From Pomphorhynchus laevis (Eukaryota; Acanthocephala; Palaeacanthocephala; Echinorhynchida; Pomphorhynchidae), in contig WNNJ02003785.1 of the NCBI GenBank assembly GCA_012934845.2, forward strand, positions 1-64,000: a DNA stretch of 64,000 nt. The letters run 5' to 3'. Below are positions 54,588 to 64,000 of the stretch, piece by piece (the stretch's first letter is position 1; each line of letters opens with the position of its first letter). The position numbers and the translations under genes were made by a program. Below the pieces are notes generated by a model, which saw only the letters and a list, made by a program, of their open reading frames with translations, ran no database searches and had not been told where the DNA came from.

Positions 54588-56898
54588 GTGTTCGTTATGA
54601 CGCACCAATTGGCAATAGCGATCACTGTGTACTCTCTATGCGGCTGTCGCTGTTCATCAGAGCCTCACAAAACTCTAATTTTAAAAAACGTTGTTGGGTA
54701 GGTGTTGATGCTAGTCAACTAGCTGTAAGCTTCCCAAAAGGTATCTGTGATAGTCTTCGTATCCACTTCGGTTTGGAGGTTCCTGTAGTCTTTGATCTGC
54801 TCCATGATGAATTGATGCGAATTTCTGATATCTTTGCTCCGCTACGTGCCTGCAAGTTCAAGCATGGACATCCTCCTTGGTTCGACAGAGAGCTTCTTGA
54901 TGCTATAAGATCCCGCAACAAATTGTGGCGCGAATTTAGGCGTTCTTCGGCTTCAGAACGTGACTACATCGACTCTCGGAACTTATGCAATCGGCTAAAA
55001 TTTCAGAAACGATATTCGTACGAAGATAGTATCGCCAGGGATGCATCTTTGAATCCTAGGAGGTTTTGGTCTTATGTAAGAAACAACAGAACACTTGTCG
55101 CCACAATTAGCTCAATCCAAACGCCAACTGAAACTTTGACCGATCCGTCTCTAATCGCCCAACATTTAGCTGATAGCTTCTTGGTACAGGCTTTGACCTC
55201 TAACAAACTGCATGACTTTAGTTGGAAGTATGTTCCGGTTGCTCATCGGTGTTGTGTTCGTCCACTCAGAGTGGATGAGGTGTTGAACGAGGTAATGAAG
55301 CTCGATTCGTTTACATCTCCGGGACCAGACAATATTGCCCCCTTCCTCGTCAAATCCCTAGCGAACGAACTGAGCAATGATTTAACTATGTTCTTCAGAT
55401 ACAGCTTAGATACATATTGGATTCCTGACAGTTGGAAGTGTGCAATTGTGGTGCCTATTCCCAAAAAGCATCCTGCTAGCTTTTGCGCGGACTTTCGGCC
55501 CATTAGCTTAACTAGCGTATTCTGCAAACTTTTAGAAAGAATCATTGCTAGTAGAATCAGGGATCATTTGGATCGTAATCACATATTGGTTGAATCTCAA
55601 CATGGTTTCAGGATCGGACGTTCATGCCTTACTAACCTACTAACTGCGCGTGAAAAATGGGCTGATGCTCTGGGGGCTGGGTTTCAGGTTCATACAGTAT
55701 TCCTTGATTTTTCGAAAGCTTTTGATAGGGTACCACACGACGGCATAGTGTCTTTACTGTATCACTATGGACTTCATTCATATATTTGTGAGTGGGTCAG
55801 GGAATTTCTATCGAATAGGTCTTTCCGAGTTTGTGTGGGGGGCGTGTTTTCTTATTCGGTAAATATTAATTCTGGCGTACCGCAGGGATCAGTCCTTGAC
55901 CCACTGCTCTTTATAATCTTCATTAATGATCTGCTACTCCGCTTATCATGCTCTCATCTAGCGTTTGCAGACGATCTAAAGATTTGGTCGATCATTAGAA
56001 GTCCTGCTGATCGAGTATCGTTACAAAATGATCTAAACTCCCTAATCAAGTGGTGCGATTCTACCGGACTACGGTTGAATGTTGATAAATGTGTCCTCAT
56101 GCAGCTAGGTCGCCCTATTGAAACTCTAAGGTACTTTATTGGAGATATGGTCTTAAAGGAAGTGTCTCATCATAAGGATTTAGGGATTATTGTCCATAGA
56201 TCCTTGAAAACAAAGTTGAACACCGACTTCTTTCTAGGTAAAGCTACTAGGGCGTTATATTGTATTAAAAATGCATTCCTCAGGTTAAGCTGTCACATGT
56301 TTAAGAGGTTATTCATCTCCATCGTCAGGCCACACTTGGAGTACTGCATTCAGGCTTGTTTCCCTGTCACTAAGCAAGAACTATTAGACCTGGAGTCTAT
56401 TCTTAGGCGCGGATCGAGGCTCTGTATTGGCTTAAGTGATATTGACTATTATGTACGTCTAAGTCGTATTGGGATGTTGTCGGTACGTGAGAGGTTCATA
56501 TCCTTGGAAATGCTATGTATATGGCATATGTCGAATGATGTGGTAGGTTATCCCACCGATGTAATCACTAGGCGGGTAGATCAGTTGCGGGGACATAGCA
56601 GAGTCTTGTATAAATTTAGATTTGGCAGATTACCAAAAGTGTATAGACTCTCAAGGAGAGGAATTAACATGTGGAATTCGTTGCCTGAGGAAGTCGTTGC
56701 AGCCCCCAGTTTGAGAACGTTTAAATCACGATGCTACAAATGGATACATGAACAATGCCGCCATTCAACACTACCACTGGAATACCCTAATTAGCTACGT
56801 TGACTGACCATTGCTTTTGTTTTATTTTTTTTATTATTTTTTTTGGACTCTGCCTGAATAGCCTTTTGGCTTTGGTATGTATTGGAATAATAATAATC
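54588..56898 (+). mobile_element. CR1-like LINE C, RT intact, 5' truncated within the endonuclease
   Basis: Opens inside the endonuclease (VRYDAPIGNSDHCVL) and carries a 718-codon ORF (54638-56794): PPWFDRELLDAIRSRNKLWR, FWSYVRNN, the pre-RT block SFTSPGPDNIAPFLVKSL, VPIPKKHPASFCADFRPISL, QHGFRIGRSCLTNLLTA, motif A as VFLDFSKAFDRVP, motif B as SGVPQGSVLDPLLF, motif C as LAFADDLKIW (F for Y), and a C-terminus with GRLPKVYRLSRRGINMWNSL. No stops, so a recent but truncated copy. The 3' tail ends GGAATAATAATAAT near 56884-56898. Confidence 0.88.
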
Positions 56899-57032
56899 AA
56901 GACAATTTTTTAACCAGTATTGCTGAAAAAAGAAAAGGCATCCGCCGACATAACATTGTTGTTAAAACCAATATTTGGTTTCCAAGCGAAACCATTTCAA
57001 GGTAATCTTCTACAAAGTAGAAGATTACCTTA
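56899..57032. repeat. Spacer with a perfect 15-bp hairpin
   Basis: AAGGTAATCTTCTAC (56999-57013) and its exact complement (57017-57031) around AAA. It lies just upstream of the 5' repeats of LINE B3. Confidence 0.8.
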
Positions 57033-57373
57033 AAATAAGTCTTGGTTATTGAAACTCTTACATTCCAGATTATTCCTGTCAGTTCCAGATTATTCCTGTC
57101 AGTTCCAGATTATTCCTGTCAGTTCTACACCTAAGAATAAGTCTTGGTTATTGAAACTCTTACATTCCAGATTATTCCTGTCAGTTCCAGATTATTCCTG
57201 TCAGTTCCAGATTATTCCTGTCAGTTCCAGATTATTCCTGTCAGTTCCAGATTATTCCTGTCAGTTCCAGATTATTCCTGTCAGTTCCAGATTATTCCTG
57301 TCAGTTCCAGATTATTCCTGTCAGTTCCGCTCGCTACGCTCGCGGATTGAGCTCAATCTATCGATAAAAGGTC
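57033..57373 (+). promoter_or_regulatory. 5' region of LINE B3 with 20-bp monomers
   Basis: TTCCAGATTATTCCTGTCAG is repeated head to tail, about three copies at 57064-57125 and eight at 57166-57327. The two blocks are separated by a second copy of the leader AATAAGTCTTGGTTATTGAA. The array ends about 45 bp before the ORF1 ATG at 57374. Tandem monomers in this position recall promoter monomers of some LINEs; transcription activity is inference only. Confidence 0.6.
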
Positions 57374-58660
57374 ATGCCTAAAAAAGCGCGATCTCAGATC
57401 CCTGTTCCTGATCAACAATCTTCCACATCTAAATGCAATGATGGTTATACCAGCTTTGAAGTTGGATGCGATTCCAAAGATTGCGATGTATGGACACTTG
57501 TTCGTGTTAAAATATCCGACCACTCAGTGTATAAACTTAAACATTTCACTTGCGGTTTTTGTACATCAGTACGACTACTACAGTTATCCTGCTCATCTAC
57601 TCCTGTATCACACACTACCACTCAGACCAATGCTGTTTTAGATGTTTCCCTCGCATCAACACCTGACTTCGCATCATATAATCCCATTATTGAACCTACT
57701 CTCTCACACACTCCTCGTTCAACTACGTACCAAACTTCCATTAATCTTTCTCATTCTAACAATGCTAACGGCAAAGCTTTTCATCTCGTACCTCCTCTTT
57801 CCTATTCCTCCCCCAATCTAAATAAATCTCAAACTTCTTTATTCTCCTCACGAACTCCTTACTCGACCCCCCCCCTGTATCACCTCTCAATAATTTACAC
57901 CCTTCCATCAAAATCATTTCCAGTAACATTTCCGATCAACTAATTCAACACTCCATTCCTGTCACTCATGCCCCAACCTATTTTAATTCTCCTTACTCTA
58001 CCTCCCACGTAACACTTCCCAATAAGTTACATCCTTCATTTAAAATCATATCCAGTCACATCTCTGATCAACCGATTCAACACCCCGCTCCTGTCACACT
58101 TGCTCCAACCAATATTAATTCTTTATCAAGCACCCCTGTCATTTCCACTTCTATCTGCTCATCTACCTCGACTCCAACCAGCTCTGTCCGTCCACCACTT
58201 CCACGAAATCGTTTTCCTTCGCGCGATCGCTGTATAATCATATCAAACTTAAAGCTTTCCGAATCTGCTTCTCCACAATCTCGCCTCGATGATGATGTAT
58301 CTGCTTTCAGGTCTATCCTAGCAACCATTCTTCCTGATGATAACCCATCACTCTTCAATAATATCGCTCCTGTATCCTTTATTCGTTTAAACAAATCCAC
58401 TAAATCAAATCATCTCAGTCCTCCACTCTTAAAAATCGTTTTCCGACATAGTTCACATGCCTCTTCGGTACTCTCCCAACGTTTTAAACTTCTTACCACT
58501 TCATCTACTTGCCGTATCTTTCCTGACCGCTCCCCTTCTGATATTGCCCAGCTCAATTTAGCTCGCATTGAAAAACATCGACGTGAAACAAACGGCGAGT
58601 CATCCTTATCTATACGTAAAATCAACGGAAATTTTCACGTTCTTCACACAAGGCCAAAAA
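57374..58660 (+). CDS. LINE B3 ORF1 (Cys finger plus RRM/CTD-like region)
   Basis: ATG 57374. Residues about 20-60 read SFEVGCDSKDCDVWTLVRVK then FTCGFC, a C(x4)C...C..C finger matching LINE D ORF1 (CYCDGCNVYTLIKV ... YYCGFC). A Ser/Thr/Pro-rich stretch follows. The first frame stops at 57943; in another frame 58190-58650 encodes RNRFPSRDRCIIISNLKLSE, RLDDDVSAFRSILATILPD, RIFPDRSPSDIAQLNLARI and KHRRETNGESSLSIRKINGN, the RRM/CTD-like nucleic-acid binding region. So one frame change interrupts ORF1. It would coat LINE RNA as a chaperone, by analogy with other ORF1 proteins. Confidence 0.7.
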
Positions 58661-58664
58661 TTCG

Positions 58665-61095
58665 ATGGCGTCCCATCTCTCCCCCTTGTCTTCTTCGCTA
58701 GTCGATCTCGCTCCTAAGCATACTTTTCGTCTTAGTCTATTCAATACTCGCTCCATTCTTCATAAAGCTGATATGCTTCTCGATATCTTCGATCAATTAT
58801 CTATCGATATTCTCTGCATTACCGAATCCTGGCACACTGACTCCAACGATCTTGCTATTCGTCGTCTATGTCGCTCTGGTTGTTCTCTAGTTGAATCAGC
58901 TCGTCAAATTACATCTCATACATCTACTGCGTCTAACCATGGCGGTATTGTTGCCATTGCTCGTCACCCAATGTCTTTACGTAAAATCAACGTTAACATC
59001 CGTTACACCTCGTTCGAATTACTCATATGCAGATTATCAACGCCTTTCCCTCTGGAACTTGTGATTGTATACCGTCCAGGTTCAGTTGCCCCATCACGTA
59101 TCTTCTTTAACGACCTTGCAGATCTAATGTCTCACTGTTCATTGTCTTATACTCCTTCTTTTGTTCTCGGTGACTTTAACATTCGTCTTGATCGCCCGTC
59201 TGACTCTGACTCTATCACTTTAACTAATCTTTTTTCTGATTTTAACTATAAATTACTTTCAACAAGCCCAACTCATATTCTCGGCGGTGCTCTCGACATC
59301 ATTGCTGTTCCTAACTGCTTCAATGACTATACCTCCTTGTCAATTACTGATCCTGGTTTGTCCGATCATTTCCTTGTCACTCTTACTCTTACTCGTCCCC
59401 ATCCTCCTTCTCCGCCTTTACCATTATCTACACCAAGTCGACCCTGGAAGCTTCTCGATATCCCTATTCTCTGCACAGCCTTACTCAATTCTTCACTCTT
59501 TTCACTTCCTCTTAACTATCTCTCTCCCGATGATCTCTGCATTCTGTTTGATTCTGAACTTACGTCGATCCTCAATAACCTTCTACCTAGTCGACTTCGA
59601 CGTTCCCAGCGCTTGCGCCATGCTCCCTGGTTCGATTCTGACTGTAGTCTTTCTAAGCGTCGACTCCGTCACTCTTTTCGTATGTATAAACGCTTTCTTA
59701 AACGTTCACCCAACTCACTCCCTCCAAATCTTCGTGATTCCTACTTTTCTCAACGCCGTTCACATCTCATTCTTATACGTACTAAACGTACTCTCTTTTG
59801 GCGAAATCAACTCGAGTCATCTTCCAACTCGAAATCTCATTGGAAAATCTTAAACTCAATTCTTTCACGATCATCTACCCCTTGTAATATAAATCCTGAT
59901 GAATTTTCTTCTTATCTACAAACTAAGCTATCTAATTTACTTTCCCTACTACCCATAGCCCCCTTGTACCCACTCTTATCTTTAAATACTTCCCTCCCAG
60001 AACTATTCCACCTTCTTCCCGTTTCGTCTGATGAAGTTTCTTCGGTTCTGCTGTCATTACCTAATAAAACCTCTCCTTCTGACCCAATTCCCACTCACTT
60101 ACTTAAAAATATCTGCACTTTTATCTTACCCTTCCTAACCACATTGTTCAACTCGTCCATCCGTAGCTGTACATTTCCTTCCATCTGGAAATGCGCCACT
60201 GTTCGTCCTATCATCAAAAAGCAATCTCTCGACTCTTCACTACCATCTTCGTACCGTCCAATCTCACTTCTCCCAACCCTCTCTAAACTCCTTGAGCGTC
60301 TCGTTCTTAAGCAAGTTAATACATATCTCTATTCCTCTAACTTATTTCCTCCCTTCCAAGCCGCTTTTCGCTCTAATTACTCTACCGAAATTGCATGTCT
60401 TAAAGTTTATAACGACTTACTCATATCGCGCGATCATAAATTATGTAGTGTCATAGTTTCTCTTGATCTATCGTCTGCTTTTGACATCGTCGATCACTCG
60501 ATTCTTCTCCATCGCCTTCGTCATGATTATGGCTTCTCTTTACCCACTGTATCATGGTTTTCTTCATATCTATCAAACCGTACATTTCGCGTATATTCTA
60601 ACTCTTCTCTCTCCCATCCTTCGTCCATTCCGTCCGGTGTTCCGCAAGGCTCCGTATTAGGCCCTATACTTTTCTCTCTTCTTCTTGGTGATTTGTCTTC
60701 GATTTCTCATAAATTTAACTTCCATGTTATGCAATATGCTGATGACATTCTCATCTATGCTCATGCACCTGTTTATCGTATTCGCGATCTTAGTGTTTCT
60801 GCTTCCGACTGTCTTGTCTCAATTTCCAATCATCTTTCTTCCCTTCGCCTTTCTCTGAATCCTGATAAATCCAAAATTATGTGGATCCTACCTCGACGCC
60901 TCGGCTTCGAACCTCCCTCCGTATCATTAAATTCTACAATTCTTCCTATCGTTGATAATCTCGTTTTCCTAGGCTTCCATTTTGACAACCGACTTTCACT
61001 TAAACCTTTCGTTAGAGATAAAGTACGCTCATCTACCTTGATACTCCGCAACCTCCGTCAAGTTCGTAGATTGATCGATTTCCCTTCTTGTATGG
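58665..61095 (+). mobile_element. LINE B3 ORF2 (endonuclease plus RT), 3' truncated
   Basis: One open frame of 815 codons from the ATG at 58665. Endonuclease: LSLFNTRSIL, CITESWHTDS, NHGGIVAIAR, IVYRPGS, VLGDFNIRLD, LDIIAV, GLSDHFLVTL. RT: LPVSSDEVSSVLLSLPNKTS, IKKQSLDSSLPSSYRPISLL, FRSNYSTEIACLKVYNDLL, VSLDLSSAFDIVDH, SGVPQGSVLGPILFSLLLGD, MQYADDILIYAHA, and FLGFHFDNRLSLKPFVRDKV. All catalytic motifs are present, but the C-terminal 150-200 residues and the 3' UTR are gone at about 61095, where a PLE relic on the minus strand begins. The most complete LINE ORF2 in the window apart from that loss. Confidence 0.88.
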
Positions 61096-61440
61096 GAACG
61101 ACAATATCCTAGTCGTTGTTCCGTTTTCTGGTAACGTGAGGAAAAACTTAGCTGGGAGCGGACCTTCTCTTAATACTCTCTGGCTACGCCACTTTCTGCA
61201 AACTTTGTATACAGTATGCGCTAGAAGACTACAGGGATAAACAAACAAGGCGAAAATACCCAATTTAGTATGTTTAGCGTGACAATTATCCCAACGAATA
61301 TAGAGATTAGTCCCAGTAGGTTTCCTGTATACCGAGTTTAGAAATCTAGACTCTGACGACTTTACTAAAACGTTAAGAAACGAGATGCAAGTATCATGCA
61401 TGAAGTGCGCTGTGAACTTAATTCTGGGATGTTCCACATT
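61096..61440 (-). pseudogene. PLE thumb-region relic
   Basis: Minus strand from 61437: HPRIKFTAHF, CISFLNVLVKSSESRF, SVYRKPTGTNLYIRWDNCHA and KHTKLGIFALFV. This is the post-YADD segment of a classic PLE ('HP.I.FT.E......ISFLDV.......F..SVYRKPT.T..Y..W.S'). It ends in LINE B3 sequence. Confidence 0.65.
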
Positions 61441-61570
61441 TTTATAACATTGGCAAATGCAATCATTTTACAACTTTTTTAGCTAGTTCAATAGCTGATT
61501 TACACAGATAAGAAAAATTTATAATTGTTTAAGTTAATTACAGTAAAATAGCATACATTCTTACAACGAT
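61441..61570. other. AT-rich spacer
   Basis: Nothing recognised. Confidence 0.5.
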
Positions 61571-63999
61571 CTATACAACGATCTATTATTATGTGTCAAC
61601 TTCCAAGGGAGCTGAAGCTCGTAAGGAAACATCACATCGAATATAAAGAACAGAGAGAAAAACGAAAAAAAAAACATAAGTTCACGAGGTCAAGCTTTAG
61701 GCGTTCTTTGAATTGCGCAGCAGAAGAGCTGTTGATCACACCAGGTGATAATCCATTCCATCGTTTACAGACGCGATCCATCACTGTCGTGCAATTTGTT
61801 CGATGCTTTGAGCGATGCTTCAAACAAAGCTCTGTCCACGTAACATTGAGAATTCACGAAGACAGAACAGCTGCTTACACGTATGGTTAGGCACGCGCGT
61901 CGACATCCACACTAGTGTAATATCTGCAATCAACAGATCGCATTTAATAGATCTTACACCCAACGTATCTAGTCTAACTGGATAAGGAATGGAGCGAGTT
62001 GCCGGAACCAAGTGCGTGAATCTTCTCAAAATGTTATCGAATTCACTCAATTCTGATTTCAGTTGAGGGTGTGTCGCGTGAGATGCATAGAGCATATGTG
62101 ATTTTAAGAGACTCGAATATACAATGCGTAAGGCCTTTGGCTCAAGTCGTCTAAAGTTTCGATGAAGAAATCCTAAAATTCTACGGCATTTTGCAATAAT
62201 CGCAGAAGAATGAAGACGAGATTTTAAATTGGAGGAGATAACAACACCTAGATCAGTAAAGTGATTTACTGATTCGATAACTGTTGAGCTGAATTGATAA
62301 GAAGGGGAAGGTAATCGGGATTGACCGATTCTCATATGTCGACATTTACTAACATTGATTACTAAGCCGTGTGATGAACACCAACTACTAACTTTATCCA
62401 AATCTGATTGTAGTAGGGGAGAGCTAAAACAACCACGAAATAAAGGCCACCACAGTTTCATGTCATTGGCGTATAATAGGGGAAAAGGCGTGAAGTAGAT
62501 TAATCAATGTTGTGTGGAGGAACGACCAGGCCACATGAACACCGACTGTTCTAGCACAAGGCCATCTTACTAGGCTCAGCATTTCATTAATTGTATCGTA
62601 ATCCGCATTCATAACACCAATCGTTTTTTTATATTGACCAGACGCGAAATATGATCGGGAGGATGATACGTAAAGTGCAGTGATCGCTGGAGCCTAATGG
62701 CGGACCGCAATTTAATGACTCAACGACAGAATCATTGGTACATAGGCATAAATCTAGCAGGGAATGACTTTTATTATTGATACGAGTATTACAATAGACC
62801 AACAGATAGAGTGTGAGCTCATTGAATACATCAAGTAAGGCTGATGATTCTTCATCACACCCTAGATCGCGGTATAAGAGACCCAATCGATAATTGTAGT
62901 GTTAAGATCTCCACAGATTAAGGTATCCACATCGCCGGAACAGTGATGTTTCAACGACTTGATGATGAGTGGTGTTTTTGATCGAGGACTACGATAAACA
63001 ATACAAATGCGATAGACCTTATCTCGTTCCTCCGTCACATCAATCCACAAAAGCTCATTTCCATAATCGTCAGAAAACGACTCTATTAAGTTATAAACAA
63101 GATTGTCGCGTATATAAGCAGCTACACCCCCAACTCTAGAGATTTTTCGATCACAGCGAACTATCATATAACCGTGATTACCGATTTCAGAATCCAGAAT
63201 ATTACAATTTAATCAAGTTTCAGTGAAAAACAGCATGTCGCTAACATCGGAATCATCAATGATTCGCCTCCAAACCTTAAGATCATCTGCGTAGGTAACA
63301 CATTCCGACGTTAAGTTGTTTGTAATATCATTTACATATATACTAAAGAGATTCGGACTAATGGGCGATCCCAGCGGAACGCCTGTCGTTTCCAAGTGTA
63401 AAGGCAAGACCTTCAAAGGAAAAACAATATCGTCGCGAAAAGCAGAAATATTCGATACAAGGAGACTATTTCGCACATAAGCGGCTACCCCACCCCAACA
63501 TTTATCACACGAGCGATCCGATCGTATTAGAATATAGTTAGGGATGGCAACACAATCATCCGAAATGTTAGAATGTAGCCATGTTTCGGTTACACAAAAT
63601 ACATCAAAACGTTTCGGAGCAACTATGAATTTAATTTCAGAGAACTGAACCAGGAGACTAAGAACATTTAATAACCGACAAAAATGTTCGTATAATGGGA
63701 AAATGTGACAGGCTCGGTTACGCTAGCGGAGTCTACTAGTTTCCCTACACACGAACCATCACTACTAAAGATGTCTGACTCTACAGAAGTAAGGGATGCA
63801 ACCGGACAGTCGAACGCCATTTGACCACCCGAAAATTCCGGACACATAGGTCCCTCACTACTTTCCAGCCGTCGATGCAGCTCGTTGAAAGCCTCGTCTT
63901 TTCTCAAACGATCTGCAGGGGATAAATCACGGAGTATATGAAAATCAGAGAGTGATAATCAAAATGCATGCTTGAGTAGGAAGTTAACGTGATCTTTTG
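61571..63999 (-). pseudogene. CR1-like LINE E, mosaic of ORF1, EN and RT fragments
   Basis: Minus strand, entering from beyond the window: ORF1 end (HILRDLSPADRLRKDEAF), a first endonuclease piece (VTETWLHSNISDD, ILIRSDRS, WGGVAAYVRN; 63620-63430), joined to an RT piece (TTGVPLGSPISPNLFSIYVN, TYADDLKVWRRI; 63400-63240), joined to a second endonuclease piece (LFFTETWLN, RCDRKISRVGGVAAYIRD, IVYRSPRSKT, CGDLNT, SHSLLDLCLC, GSSDHCTL; 63230-62640), then the RT C-terminal part (SSWCSSHGLVINVSKCRHMR, LRRFTHLVPATRSIPYPVRL, 62461-61820) and a last piece (CKRWNGLSPGVINSSSAAQF). EN occurs twice and RT in two non-adjacent pieces, so at least two related copies were fused by deletion. Motif B reads PLGSP for PQGSV. 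Inactive. Confidence 0.75.
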
Positions 64000-64000
64000 A

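Noticed and set aside
52035-56898. LINE D (minus) and LINE C (plus) as one twin-primed element
   Set aside because: Both contain the end of the endonuclease and the following linker, and these differ in sequence, so they are two families rather than two halves of one copy.
57064-57327. Regular 20-bp repeats as a CRISPR array
   Set aside because: Units are directly adjacent with no unique spacers, and the genome is animal.
57049-57381. ORFs repeating FQIIPVSS / PDYSCQ
   Set aside because: Translation of the 20-bp monomer array, not a gene.

Overview
This window is a piece of an AT-rich animal (invertebrate metazoan) nuclear chromosome. I base that on spliced exons with consensus gt..ag borders, the density and kinds of retroelements, long (TA)n microsatellites and the absence of operons. 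The species cannot be named from the sequence. One host gene is certain: the 5' part of the V-type H+-ATPase a subunit (V0 sector), minus strand, with four coding exons at 29399-29283, 27317-27239, 27157-27060 and 20552-20424 that join in phase. Its first intron holds a decayed RTE-like LINE. Its 6.5 kb third intron holds a Penelope GIY-YIG relic, two foldback elements and a young but gutted LTR-retroelement fossil. A UBA-domain fragment (ubiquilin-like) and a FLYWCH-finger ORF are the other non-LINE protein remains.

Layout. 0-7 kb: a graveyard of Penelope-like elements (PLEs) of the classic type (RT then C-terminal GIY-YIG), including one that looks 5'-inverted by twin priming (4757-6827). 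7-9 kb: (TA)n tracts, a duplicated block with perfect hairpins, and the FLYWCH ORF. 9-13.5 kb: mostly non-coding, but with a 997-bp element flanked by a perfect 11-bp target duplication, built of direct and inverted copies of one 257-bp unit carrying hammerhead-like core motifs (11140-12136). 13.5-17.9 kb: a permuted PLE with the GIY-YIG domain at its N-terminus (Naiad-like), flanked by repeats related to that 257-bp unit. 18-29.4 kb: the V-ATPase gene. 29.8-52 kb: LINEs nested in LINEs. Three RLE-type LINEs (N-terminal Cys-rich finger, RT, zinc knuckle, PD-(D/E)XK-like endonuclease) lie head to tail on the plus strand. CR1/L2-like LINEs are inserted between and inside them, one bounded by a clear 7-bp target duplication. 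52-64 kb: further APE-type LINEs on both strands, including a long one with ORF1, ORF2 and a 20-bp monomer array upstream, and a mosaic of joined EN and RT fragments.

Apart from the host exons, nearly everything is retrotransposon. The APE-type LINE families here share an ORF1 plan (N-terminal Cys finger, then an RRM/CTD-like basic region) and an ORF2 with AP-like endonuclease plus RT. Several 3' ends share a short tail ending in TTTGCCACGTTAAATAAAT, or a TAA repeat. The most notable items are the N-terminal GIY-YIG PLE with an in-frame TGA, the hammerhead-like 997-bp element, the head-to-tail RLE LINEs, 41-47 bp LINE-tail insertions with target duplications, and a near-identical tract shared by two inverted LINE copies.
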